Shown piece after piece: positions 50,521 to 58,717 of a stretch of DNA of 64,000 nt. The first letter of the stretch is position 1. Every line of letters begins with the position of its first letter. The stretch is taken from NCBI RefSeq assembly GCF_945957465.1, contig NZ_CAMFLC010000003.1, positions 102,696 to 166,695 of the forward strand, in the 5' to 3' direction. Under the pieces are notes generated by a model that was given only the letters and a program-made list of their open reading frames with translations, was not told where the DNA came from and did no database searches. The position numbers and the translations under genes are program-made. The DNA is from an uncultured Leifsonia sp. (GTDB lineage Bacteria > Actinomycetota > Actinomycetes > Actinomycetales > Microbacteriaceae).

Positions 50521-50606
50521 CATTTTCCGACGCCTCGACCTCAGGCACTCACGCCGACGTACCGAGCGCTCTGGTCCGGGAAGACGCAACCGGATAGTCA
50601 TGAAGC

Positions 50607-50906
50607 ATGAATCATTCGATGTCGCCCGCTGCAGCGCAGTTCGGGGAGAAAGTACGCAGCGTTCGGATCGAGCTCGGCCTCAGCCAGGAGAACATCGCCG
50701 AGCTCGCCCAGATGCACGTGACGAACTACGGCAAGATCGAGCGCGGGATCGCCAATCCCAGTCTGGTGACCATCCTTCGGATCGCCAGCGTCCTCGGAAC
50801 GGACGTCGCCACCCTCACTGCCGGGCTCTCGCGCGACCATCTTCCCGTGGAGTTCGAGGTGCTCCCCGCGGCGGAGTTCCTTCGAGAGCGGGCTCGCCGT
50901 CTCTGA
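50607..50906 (+). CDS. XRE-family helix-turn-helix regulator
   Basis: 99 residues; HTH_3 domain at about 11-68 (FGEKVRSVRIELGLSQENIA, recognition helix around HVTNYGKIERGIANPSLVTI, then RIASVLGTDVATLTAGL). Start ATG 50607 lies 8 bases after GATAGT (50593-50598), compatible with a leaderless transcript; ATG 50619 is the alternative. The short C-terminal tail (EFEVLPAAEFLRERARRL) has no sensor domain. Possible regulator of neighbouring envelope genes; targets unknown. Confidence 0.88.
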   Translation: MNHSMSPAAAQFGEKVRSVRIELGLSQENIAELAQMHVTNYGKIERGIANPSLVTILRIASVLGTDVATLTAGLSRDHLPVEFEVLPAAEFLRERARRL

Positions 50907-50954
50907 GCAGCAGATCGACTGCCGACCGGCACTGGAGGGCTTCGCACAGAGGCC

Positions 50955-50960
50955 TACACT
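50955..50960 (+). promoter_or_regulatory. -10 box (TACACT) of a leaderless membrane-protein gene
   Basis: Ends 8 bases before ATG 50969. Confidence 0.45.
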
Positions 50961-50968
50961 CGGTAGGG

Positions 50969-51892
50969 ATGGCCAAGCGACCCCAGCCCCTCGTCTCCGC
51001 GACCGGCGGACCGCCGCGCGGTGGGGACACCCCCCGCGCGGTCGACGCGACACTCGACCGCTTCCTCGGCATCCAACGTCCTGCCGTTCTCGCTCACCTG
51101 CGCAGCCTGCGCCGCCGGCACCCGAGCGCATCCGCAGCCGAACTCGCCGCGATCCTCGAGCGGCGCTATCTCGCCGCGGTCACCACCGGCGGCGCGGCCG
51201 TCGGTGCGACAGCCGTCATCCCGGCCATCGGCACCGGCATCACCCTCGCACTCTCCGGACTCGAGACGGCCGGCTTCCTCGAGGCGACGGCGCTCTACGC
51301 CCAGTCGCTCAGCGAGCTGCACGGCATCGCCGTGGACGACCCGGCGCGCGCCCGCGCACTCGTGCTCACGATGATGCTCGGACGGGAGGGCTCCGACCTC
51401 GTGCGCCAGCTGGCCGGGCAGATCACCGGCGCCGGCGTCACACGCACGGCCTATTGGGGCGAACTGGTCACGACCACTCTTCCCTCGATGGTCGTCGGGC
51501 CCCTGGTCGACCGGCTGAGGACCGTGTTCATCCGGCAGTTCGCGGTCCGCGGCGGCGCCTCGATCGTGGCCCGCGCCATCCCGTTCGGAATCGGCGCGGT
51601 GGTCGGCGGCACCGGCAACAACATCCTGGGGCGGCGCGTCGTCGCGAACTCGCGCCTGGCGTTCGGTCCGGTACCCTTCGTCATCCCCGAGGCCCTCACC
51701 CCGGCGGAAGGACCCGGCGCCCTCCACCGCCTCGGCAGCAGCACCGGCCGCCGCGTCGTCCGAGCCGGTACGGCGCTCGGCGCACTGCCAGGCCGGATCG
51801 TGCGCCGCGACAAGCATCCCCGGACGGAGGACGCTCCGGCCGCGATCGAGAACCGGCCGACGACGAATCCCGGCGGCCAGGAACCTGCTTAG
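50969..51892 (+). CDS. Hypothetical membrane-associated protein
   Basis: 307 residues. The N-terminal helical region AVLAHLRSLRRRHPSASAAE leads to glycine/alanine-rich hydrophobic hairpins, GGAAVGATAVIPAIGTGITL and GGASIVARAIPFGIGAVVGG. The pattern with GGTGNNILGRRVV is common to EcsC-like or DUF697-like peripheral membrane proteins. The C-terminal 70 residues are basic and low-complexity. Its end overlaps the glycosyltransferase gene end by 4 bases (convergent). Function unknown. Confidence 0.75.
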   Translation: MAKRPQPLVSATGGPPRGGDTPRAVDATLDRFLGIQRPAVLAHLRSLRRRHPSASAAELAAILERRYLAAVTTGGAAVGATAVIPAIGTGITLALSGLETAGFLEATALYAQSLSELHGIAVDDPARARALVLTMMLGREGSDLVRQLAGQITGAGVTRTAYWGELVTTTLPSMVVGPLVDRLRTVFIRQFAVRGGASIVARAIPFGIGAVVGGTGNNILGRRVVANSRLAFGPVPFVIPEALTPAEGPGALHRLGSSTGRRVVRAGTALGALPGRIVRRDKHPRTEDAPAAIENRPTTNPGGQEPA

Positions 51893-52770
51893 ACGATCGG
51901 CGGACGCCCCGCCAGCGCCATCCGTGCCACGGTCCGCCACCGGATCGGGCGACGCCGCCCCGGGTCGGCGGACCAGCCTTCGCGCCAGCCGCCGAACCAC
52001 GCCCGGAGGATCTCGGGCTTGCGGAACCAGCGCAGAAGCTGGATGCCGGTCCACGATCCGACGTAGAGGGGAACCAGCACCGCCGGGAGGTTGCGGCGGG
52101 CGAGCCACACCCGGTTTCGGGCGTTGAGGCGGTAATAGTACGAGTGTCGGGTCGGCGACACGGCCGGGTGCTCGGCCACGAGGTCTCCCGCGTACCAGAC
52201 GCGCTTGCCCTGGTCCCAGACGCGCCAGGCGAGCTCGATGCCCTCGTGCGCGTAGAAGAACGGATCGGCCCAGCCTCCCGCACGTTCGAAGACGCTCCGC
52301 GGCAGGACGATCACGGCCTCCAGGACCGAGAACACCGCCGAGGAGCGCTCGGGGTCGCCTTTGCGGATACGCGGGATCCACCGACGCGGCGACGGCCGGC
52401 CGTCGCGTGCGCGCAACCGCGGCTGGATCATCCCGACGGACGGGTCGGCGCGCAGCAGTGCGATGGCGTCGCACAGGAAGGTGGGCGAGGGGATGTCGGC
52501 ATCGTCGTCGAGGAACAGGAGGTACTCCCCCTCGACCAGCGGCACGCCCTGATTGCGGCCCGCCGGGATCCCCAGGTTCTCCGAGAGGGCGAGTGCGCGC
52601 ACGCCCGCGGGCAGCGCCGGCGCCGCCGTGGCGGGGTCCCAGCCGTTGCCCACGACCACGACGTCGGTCGTCACACCCTGCTGGCGCAAGACGGACTCCA
52701 CGCCGCGTACGAGATCGTGCGGCCGGGTGCCCTGGGTGAGCACCACGACGCCGACCGTCGGGTCAGCCAC
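51889..52770 (-). CDS. Family 2 glycosyltransferase
   Basis: 293 residues, GT-A fold. Donor-binding opening VGVVVLTQGTRPHDLVRGVE, the DxD in LLFLDDDADIPSP, catalytic region GGWADPFFYAHEGIELAWRV with the E(G/D)xxLxxR-like motif, and a basic C-terminal amphipathic part (RWFRKPEILRAWFGGWREGW) for membrane contact. It resembles rhamnosyl- or galactofuranosyltransferase-like enzymes of actinobacterial wall polymers. GTG 52770 overlaps the end of the CDP-alcohol transferase gene by 8 bases. Confidence 0.9.
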   Translation of the reverse strand: MADPTVGVVVLTQGTRPHDLVRGVESVLRQQGVTTDVVVVGNGWDPATAAPALPAGVRALALSENLGIPAGRNQGVPLVEGEYLLFLDDDADIPSPTFLCDAIALLRADPSVGMIQPRLRARDGRPSPRRWIPRIRKGDPERSSAVFSVLEAVIVLPRSVFERAGGWADPFFYAHEGIELAWRVWDQGKRVWYAGDLVAEHPAVSPTRHSYYYRLNARNRVWLARRNLPAVLVPLYVGSWTGIQLLRWFRKPEILRAWFGGWREGWSADPGRRRPIRWRTVARMALAGRPPIV

Positions 52771-53581
52771 GGACCCGCTTGGAGGTCATGATCGCGACGA
52801 AGTGCCCGATCGCGGCCAGCACCGAGAGCGGCACCAGCACCGAGAGCAGGATGCGGTCGGCGAGCGTCGCACCGATGAAGAGGCCCACGATCGAGAAGAG
52901 GAAGATCATGATCGTCAACTCGACCGAGTGGTACAGACGATGGAACGGAACGAACCGGGCGGCCCTGCGCAGGCGTGCGACCACGCCGTGGGTGGGGGCG
53001 TACGCGGCCCGGGTGTCGGCCAGCTTGGGCAGGCCGGCGTTGGCGCGGGCCACGCGGACCATGTCGTTGAGCGCCTTGTTGAGCACGATGACCAGCGCCA
53101 GGAGGGTGCCGAGGTTGGTCCACAGGAAGTCCTGCGGCGCCTCGAACGGATACCCGGCCGCGCGCACGCCCAGTGCGATCGCGATGAGCGTCTCGGTCGT
53201 GTAGTGCCCGACGTTGTCGAGGAAGATGCCCGCGGGAGACGACGTCTTGCGCCAGCGGGCGACCTCCCCGTCGCAGCAGTCGATGAGCATCTGCAGTTGC
53301 CCGAGCACCAGGGCCAGCGCCGCGCCCCCGATGCCCGGGATGAGCAGGCTGGCGGCGGTCGCCCAGCCGGTGAGGATCATCAGGCCGGTGACGCCGTTGG
53401 CCGAGATGGAGGTCTTGAGCAGGAACCAGGTGAGGTAGGGCGAGAGGTTGCGCAGGTACAGCGACGCCGTCCAGTGCTCGGCGTTGCGACGACCGCGCAC
53501 CTCGGGCGGCTGCGCCACCGCCTTGAGCTCCGCGATCGACGACGGCCGCGCTCCGTGCGCAGCGGGTCCGGCTGCTGTCAT
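52763..53581 (-). CDS. CDP-alcohol phosphatidyltransferase family protein with a variant active-site motif
   Basis: 272 residues, about six helices. The CDP-alcohol motif D(x)2DG(x)2AR(x)8G(x)3D(x)3D appears as D101, D104-G105, A108-R109, G118, D122, but the final aspartate, usually the catalytic base, is His126 (FLDNVGHYTTE). It should transfer a phospho-alcohol from a CDP donor to a membrane or polyol acceptor. GGAAGGTAGG ribosome site precedes ATG 53581. Middle gene of a GT-transferase-GT operon and the likely consumer of the CDP-activated product of the nearby nucleotidyltransferase. Confidence 0.9.
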   Translation of the reverse strand: MTAAGPAAHGARPSSIAELKAVAQPPEVRGRRNAEHWTASLYLRNLSPYLTWFLLKTSISANGVTGLMILTGWATAASLLIPGIGGAALALVLGQLQMLIDCCDGEVARWRKTSSPAGIFLDNVGHYTTETLIAIALGVRAAGYPFEAPQDFLWTNLGTLLALVIVLNKALNDMVRVARANAGLPKLADTRAAYAPTHGVVARLRRAARFVPFHRLYHSVELTIMIFLFSIVGLFIGATLADRILLSVLVPLSVLAAIGHFVAIMTSKRVRG

Positions 53582-53583
53582 GC

Positions 53584-54636
53584 CTACCTTCCGGTGTGTG
53601 CGGTGATGTTCCTGGTGAGGGAGAGGTATCCGAGGATGAACCCGATCCCCCAGCTGAAATGGATGCACGGCAAGACTACGAGCAACCACAGGAACGATGA
53701 AAAGCCATCGCGCCGTCCCCAGACCAGGGCCGATGCGATGACGATGAGCAGATACGCGACGGGGATCGCGAAGGCCCAGAGCAGCCACGGTGCGGCTCCG
53801 AGGGCGGCCTGCAGCACGCCGCCGAGCCCGAGCAGCACACCGAGTGCCACGCCGAGCACCATCACCGGAGGCGCGAAGTATCTCAGTCCGTTGGAGGCGG
53901 GGAACCGCCTGGCCAGCTCGCCGCGCCAGATTCCGGTGGAGAAGAACTGGCGCGCAAGCCGGTAGAGATTGGGGCGGGGCCGGTAGACCACGCGCAGCCG
54001 CGGCGTGAACCACACGGTGCCGCCGGCCTGGCGGATGCGGCGATTGAGCTCCCAATCCTGGCCGCGCTTGATCTCCTCGTCGAACAGGCCGACCTCCAAC
54101 AGCCGTTCGCGGTCGAACACTCCGAGGTAGACCGTCTCCGCAGGTCCCGCGGCCCCTCCGACATGCAGCTTGGTGCCGCCGAGGCCGACCCGGCTGCCGT
54201 AGGCACGCGCGACGGCGCGCTCGAACGGGGTGGTCCCCTGGGCGTCCATCAGGCCGCCCACGTTGTCCGCGCCCGTCTCGAGGATGGTCTCGACGGCGAT
54301 GCGCGCATAGTCGGGAGGGAGCACGCTGTGCGCGTCGACGCGGATGACGACCGGGTACTGCGACCGGCGGATCGCCAGGTTCAGTCCAGCGGGTGTCGAG
54401 CCGACCACGTTGTCGACGACGCGGATGCGCGCGTCGACGGAGGCCAGCTCGGCGACCAGTTCCGTGGTGCCGTCGATGCTGGGCCCCAGGGCGATCGTGA
54501 CCTCGAACGGACCGGCGTAGTCCTGGGCCAGGAGGCTGTCCACGGCGGCCCGCACATGGGTCGCCTCGTTGAGGACGGGCATCACGTAGGACACACCGGG
54601 GAGGGTGTTCACGCTGTCGTCCGGCATCTGATCCAT
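53584..54636 (-). CDS. Family 2 glycosyltransferase with C-terminal membrane helices
   Basis: 350 residues. GT-A domain: VSYVMPVLNEATHVRAAVDS, the DxD-type VIRVDAHSVLPP, and RGQDWELNRRIRQAGGTVWF with the ED/QDW acceptor motif. Then a WRGELARRFP loop and four hydrophobic helices (VMVLGVALGVLLGLGGVLQA onward). It resembles succinoglycan ExoA-like synthases acting on lipid-linked intermediates. ATG 54636 or 54627. First gene of the three-gene minus-strand operon; 2 bases separate it from the phosphotransferase gene. Confidence 0.9.
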   Translation of the reverse strand: MDQMPDDSVNTLPGVSYVMPVLNEATHVRAAVDSLLAQDYAGPFEVTIALGPSIDGTTELVAELASVDARIRVVDNVVGSTPAGLNLAIRRSQYPVVIRVDAHSVLPPDYARIAVETILETGADNVGGLMDAQGTTPFERAVARAYGSRVGLGGTKLHVGGAAGPAETVYLGVFDRERLLEVGLFDEEIKRGQDWELNRRIRQAGGTVWFTPRLRVVYRPRPNLYRLARQFFSTGIWRGELARRFPASNGLRYFAPPVMVLGVALGVLLGLGGVLQAALGAAPWLLWAFAIPVAYLLIVIASALVWGRRDGFSSFLWLLVVLPCIHFSWGIGFILGYLSLTRNITAHTGR

Positions 54637-54723
54637 TCGTCGTTCGGGTCGGGCCGAGCTTACCAGCCGGGGACGCCCGATCCGGGGGCGGGGCGATCCG
54701 GTGAGCGCGCCTCTCCGTACTGC

Positions 54724-54757
54724 GGAAGGCCGCCCCGCGGGTGCGGGGCGGCCTTCC
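54724..54757. terminator. Strong bidirectional terminator downstream of htrA
   Basis: GGAAGGCCGCCCCGC (54724-54738) pairs perfectly with GCGGGGCGGCCTTCC (54743-54757), 15-bp stem and 4-base loop, 19 bases after the protease stop on the minus strand. Confidence 0.85.
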
Positions 54758-54775
54758 GGGCGGGCGTCGGTCGGC

Positions 54776-56512
54776 TCAGTTCGCGGGGAGCGAACCGAGC
54801 GTCACGGACGTGGTCTTGGTCTGCCCGTCGCGGATGTAGGTGACGTCGGCCTTGGAGCCGGCGGCCAGGGCCCGCACCTGCGCGGTCAGGTCGGTGGCGT
54901 CGGTGATCGGGAGGCCGTTGAAGTTGACGATGATGTCACCCGACTGCAGCCCGGCGCTCGCTGCGGCGCCACCGGAGGTCACATCCTTGATCTGCGCGCC
55001 GACCGTGGTCGCCTTGCTGGAGCTGCTGGCGTCGCTGACCGAGGCCCCGAGGAGCCCGTGGGTGGCGGAGCCGTCCTTGATCAGCTCGTCGGAGACGCGC
55101 TTGGCGAGGTTGGACGGGATCGAGAAGCCCACGCCGATGCTGCCGGACTGGCTGCCGCTGGAGCTGCTTCCGCCGGCGCTCGCGATGGCGACGTTGATGC
55201 CGATCAGCTCGCCCTTGCTGTCGAGCAGTGCGCCGCCCGAGTTGCCCGGGTTGATCGATGCGTCCGTCTGGATGACGGGCAGCGAGATCGTGCCCTGGTT
55301 GGAGTTCTGCTGCTGTTGCTGCTGCTGGCCCCCGCCCTGGTTCGGAAAGTCGAAGTTGAACGGGTTCTGCGAGCTCCCGCCGCCGTTGCCGTCGCTCGAC
55401 TTCGGCACCGCGGAGGAGGCGATGCTGATCGATCGGTTGAGAGCGCTGACGATGCCGTCGGTGACGGTGCCGGACAGGCCCAGCGGAGCTCCGATGGCGA
55501 CGGTGGTGTCCCCCACGTTGAGCTTGCTGGAGTCGCCCCACGTGATCGGGGTCATCCCGCTCGCCCCGTCGAGCTTGATGACGGCCAGGTCGGTGATCGG
55601 GTCGGTGCCGACAATCTTGGCGGTGTAGATCTTGCCGTTGTTGTCGGTCACGCTGATGCTGACGTCGGAGGCGGCGCCGTCGAGGGTGACCACATGCGTG
55701 TTCGTCAGGATGTACCCGTCGGACGAGAGCACGACGCCCGAACCGGTGCCGCCCTCGCTGGAGGCCGTGACCGAGATGGTCACGACGCTCGGCGACGCCT
55801 TGGCGGCGACCGCCGTCACGGTCGTGGCGTTGTTGGCGTCGTTGACGGTGATGTTCTGCGGACCGGAGACGGTCTTGATGGTGGCGTTGCTGCCGGTGGC
55901 CGAGTAGAGGCCTATGCCGGCACCCGCACCGGCGACCCCGCCGATGAGCGCACCGATGGCGAGCGTGGCGATGATCAGGCCCGTGTTGCGCTTGCGCGCC
56001 GGCTTCTCGGCGGTGGCCGTGCCGGGAGCTGTGGCATAGGGAGGCTGCGGGCCGCCGTGCTGCTGGCCGTACGGAGCCTGCGCGTAGGCGTTCGGCTGCC
56101 CGAAGGAGCCGTTGCCGTAGTTCGGCTGCGGAGCCGTGGGCTGGCCGTAGGGCTGCTGGGCGCCGGCCAGCGGGGTCGGCTGCGCCTGGTGAGCGTGCTG
56201 CGCTGCGGGAGGCTGCACTGAGGGCTGCGGGACGGTCGGCTGCTGCGCCGTCGGCTGCTGCGCCGTCGGCTGCTGAGCGGTGGGCTGCGATCCGGGGGCC
56301 GCGCCCTGGGCGGCCGGAGCGGTCCAGCCGTGGTCGGCTGACGGCGCCTGCGGCTGAGTCGGCTGAGCGGGCTGAGCCGCCTGCGGCTGAGCCGGCTGCG
56401 GCACTTCGGCAGCGGGCGAAGCGCTCTGCGCCGCGCCGGCATCCACGACCGCTTCGGTCTCGGCGTCGTGCTGGGGCTTCGCGGGTTCCGGGGTGATCGG
56501 GGTGTCGGTCAT
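54776..56512 (-). CDS. HtrA/DegP-like membrane-anchored serine protease with PDZ domain
   Basis: 578 residues. A 170-residue Pro/Gln/Ala-rich cytoplasmic region carries three exact PTAQQ repeats (about 78-92); one membrane helix follows (178-203), then a trypsin-like domain with H273 (TNTHVV), D308 (DPITDLAVIKLD) and S425 (NPGNSGGALL). A QQQQQQQ-containing loop (about 396-402) sits before the Ser. PDZ domain about 480-575 (LLGASVSDAS, GDIIVNFNGLPITDATDL). It degrades misfolded envelope proteins. GGAAGGAGC upstream of ATG 56512. Confidence 0.95.
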   Translation of the reverse strand: MTDTPITPEPAKPQHDAETEAVVDAGAAQSASPAAEVPQPAQPQAAQPAQPTQPQAPSADHGWTAPAAQGAAPGSQPTAQQPTAQQPTAQQPTVPQPSVQPPAAQHAHQAQPTPLAGAQQPYGQPTAPQPNYGNGSFGQPNAYAQAPYGQQHGGPQPPYATAPGTATAEKPARKRNTGLIIATLAIGALIGGVAGAGAGIGLYSATGSNATIKTVSGPQNITVNDANNATTVTAVAAKASPSVVTISVTASSEGGTGSGVVLSSDGYILTNTHVVTLDGAASDVSISVTDNNGKIYTAKIVGTDPITDLAVIKLDGASGMTPITWGDSSKLNVGDTTVAIGAPLGLSGTVTDGIVSALNRSISIASSAVPKSSDGNGGGSSQNPFNFDFPNQGGGQQQQQQQNSNQGTISLPVIQTDASINPGNSGGALLDSKGELIGINVAIASAGGSSSSGSQSGSIGVGFSIPSNLAKRVSDELIKDGSATHGLLGASVSDASSSSKATTVGAQIKDVTSGGAAASAGLQSGDIIVNFNGLPITDATDLTAQVRALAAGSKADVTYIRDGQTKTTSVTLGSLPAN

Positions 56513-56695
56513 GGTGTGGTGCTCCTTCCAAGCACTAGACAGCTTGGGATGCCAACCTGAGCGTTCTATTTGCGGGTCCTGTGGGCGACCTTCCGCCTCC
56601 CGATGACTCTCCACAACGTACCGAATGGATGCGGTGAGAGGGAGACCCCCCGCCTGCCCTAGCCTGGGATCGACGGCCACGACGGGAGTGCGACG

Positions 56696-57892
56696 ATGAC
56701 GGTTTCGGGAGCCTGGCGGGCAGCAGCCCGCGGAGCGGGCCTGCTCGGCGCGGACGGCGCGGTGCGACCCACGATCTTCGCCGAGATGAGCGCCCTGGCC
56801 GTGCGCACGGGGGCGATCAACCTGGGGCAGGGCTTCCCCGACGAGGACGGGCCGGGTGCGGTCCTCGACGCGGCGGTCGCCGCCATCCGCGACGGGGTCA
56901 ACCAGTATCCGCCCGGCATCGGCATCCCGTCGCTGCGCCAGGCCGTGGCCGACCACCAGCGTCGCTTCTACGGGCTCGAACCCGACCCCGACCGCGAGGT
57001 CCTGATCACGGCAGGCGCCACCGAAGCCATCGCGGCGACGCTCCTGGCGTTGCTCGAGCCGGGTGACGAGGTCGTCACCTTCGAGCCCTATTACGACGAG
57101 TACGGCGCCGTGATCGCCCTCGCCGGTGGCGTGCATCGCACGGTCCCGCTCGAGACGCCCGCCTTCCGGCCCGACCTGGACCGGCTGCGCAGCACGGTCA
57201 CCGACCGGACACGCGTCATCCTGGTGAACACCCCGCACAACCCGACAGGCGCCGTGCTCGACCGCGAGACCCTCCAGGCCGTGGTCGAGCTCGCGGAGCG
57301 CCACGACGCGATCATCGTGACGGACGAGGTCTACGAGCACCTCACCTTCGGGCCGCCGCACATCCCGATCGCCACGCTCGAGGGCGCACGCGAGCGGACG
57401 GTGACGATCTCGTCCGGCGGCAAGACGTTCAATACGACGGGCTGGAAGGTCGGCTGGCTGACCGCGCCGGCCGAGCTCGTCACCGCGATCCTGGCCGTCA
57501 AGCAGTTCCTCACCTACGTGAACGGCGCGCCGTTCCAGCCGGCGATCGCCGCGGGGCTGGCCCTGCCCGACTCGTTCTTCACCGGGATCGCCGGCGCCCT
57601 CGCCCACAAACGCGACGTGCTTTCGGCCGGATTGCGCGCCGCCGGGTTCGGCGTGCATCCGACCGACGGAACCTATTTCGTCGTCGCCGACGCCGCACCG
57701 CTCGGCCACGCGGACGCGATGGAGTTCTGCCGCAGGCTCCCCGAGCTCGCGGGCGTCGTCGCGGTGCCGTTGGCGGCGTTCTGCCGCGACGACTACGCCC
57801 TCCGGACGGCGTCGCTGGTGCGCTTCGCCTTCTGCAAGCGGGTCGAGGTGCTCGAGGAGGCCGCGTCACGCCTCGCAGCCCTGCGCACCTGA
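56696..57892 (+). CDS. Class I PLP-dependent aminotransferase (DapC/kynurenine aminotransferase-like)
   Basis: 398 residues. N-terminal TIFAEMSALAVRTGAINLGQGFPDEDGP typical of the N-succinyl-diaminopimelate/kynurenine/methionine aminotransferase branch. Core residues: VNTPHNPTGAVLDR (Asn), VTDEVYEHLTF (Asp and Tyr), SSGGKTFNTTGWKVGW (PLP lysine), and C-terminal SLVRFAFCKR (Arg for the carboxylate). It exchanges amino groups between amino acids and 2-oxo acids; substrate not determined. GGGAG ribosome site about 9 bases upstream. Divergent from the protease gene. Confidence 0.93.
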   Translation: MTVSGAWRAAARGAGLLGADGAVRPTIFAEMSALAVRTGAINLGQGFPDEDGPGAVLDAAVAAIRDGVNQYPPGIGIPSLRQAVADHQRRFYGLEPDPDREVLITAGATEAIAATLLALLEPGDEVVTFEPYYDEYGAVIALAGGVHRTVPLETPAFRPDLDRLRSTVTDRTRVILVNTPHNPTGAVLDRETLQAVVELAERHDAIIVTDEVYEHLTFGPPHIPIATLEGARERTVTISSGGKTFNTTGWKVGWLTAPAELVTAILAVKQFLTYVNGAPFQPAIAAGLALPDSFFTGIAGALAHKRDVLSAGLRAAGFGVHPTDGTYFVVADAAPLGHADAMEFCRRLPELAGVVAVPLAAFCRDDYALRTASLVRFAFCKRVEVLEEAASRLAALRT

Positions 57893-57914
57893 GCCGGGCG
57901 CGGAAGCGGCTCAG
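57889..57914. terminator. Bidirectional terminator overlapping both convergent stop codons
   Basis: CTGAGCCG (57889-57896) and CGGCTCAG (57907-57914) form an 8-bp stem with a 10-base loop; the arms contain the TGA stops of the aminotransferase and of the nitrilase-family gene. Confidence 0.6.
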
Positions 57915-58717
57915 TCGATCGGCTCCACCCGGTAACGTCGCAGTTGCAGCGCCGGGTTGCGCCTGCGCACCTCGGACACGCGCTCGGCGGACGCCTCGGC
58001 GACGGCGACACCGGTCGTCTCGCCCAGACCCGCGAGCACGACGCCCATCGGATCGACGACCATGCTGTGGCCCACCCCGATCGGAGGGGTGTGGTCCGCC
58101 GCGGCGACGTACAGGGTGTTCTCGATGGCACGGGCGGCGAGCAGCGTCGACCAGTGGTACTCCTTGAGCGGCCCGCGCACCCATTCCGCGGGAACCGCGA
58201 CCAGCTCGGCGCCGGCGTCGGCCAGCCGGCGCGTCACCTCCGGGAACCGCAGGTCGTAACAGGTCTGCATGCCGACCCGGAGTCCGTCGACGGAGAAGGT
58301 CTCGGGCAGGGCGAGGTCGCCCGGAACGACCCAGTCCGACTCCGTGGATCCGAACGCGTCGTACAGGTGCTGCTTGCGATAGACGGCGAGCGTCGCGCCG
58401 TCCGGGCCCACCGCGACAAGGGTGTTGGCGAACTTGCCGCGGATCCCCGTCTGCTCCACCAGCCCGGCGATCGCGTAGACGCCGTGCTCGCGCGCCGCGG
58501 CCGCCAGCGACTGCACGAACTCGCCGTCGAGGGGCTCGGCGTTCCGGGCGAACGACGGACCGAGCGGATCGGTGAAGTAGGACGAGTACTCCGGGAAGAC
58601 GACCAGGCGTGCCCCGCGTGCGGCTGCGACCGCGACCAGTCCCGCCACCACGTCGCGATTGTGCACGCGGTCGTCGCCCGGCGTGAACTGGGCGACGGCT
58701 ACCGCGACCGCGCTCAC
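57911..58717 (-). CDS. Nitrilase-superfamily carbon-nitrogen hydrolase, last gene of the PIG-L operon
   Basis: 268 residues. Glu-Lys-Cys triad: VVFPEYSSYF, YRKQHLYDAFG, MQTCYDLRFPEV, plus the second glutamate in RGPLKEYHWST. The form is close to the omega-amidase/deaminated-glutathione amidase (Nit1/Nit2-like) branch, which hydrolyses small amides. GTG 58717 overlaps the histidine kinase stop by 4 bases. Co-expression with ligase and deacetylase genes suggests an amide-bond substrate made or handled by this operon, or simple repair; unresolved. Confidence 0.93.
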   Translation of the reverse strand: MSAVAVAVAQFTPGDDRVHNRDVVAGLVAVAAARGARLVVFPEYSSYFTDPLGPSFARNAEPLDGEFVQSLAAAAREHGVYAIAGLVEQTGIRGKFANTLVAVGPDGATLAVYRKQHLYDAFGSTESDWVVPGDLALPETFSVDGLRVGMQTCYDLRFPEVTRRLADAGAELVAVPAEWVRGPLKEYHWSTLLAARAIENTLYVAAADHTPPIGVGHSMVVDPMGVVLAGLGETTGVAVAEASAERVSEVRRRNPALQLRRYRVEPID

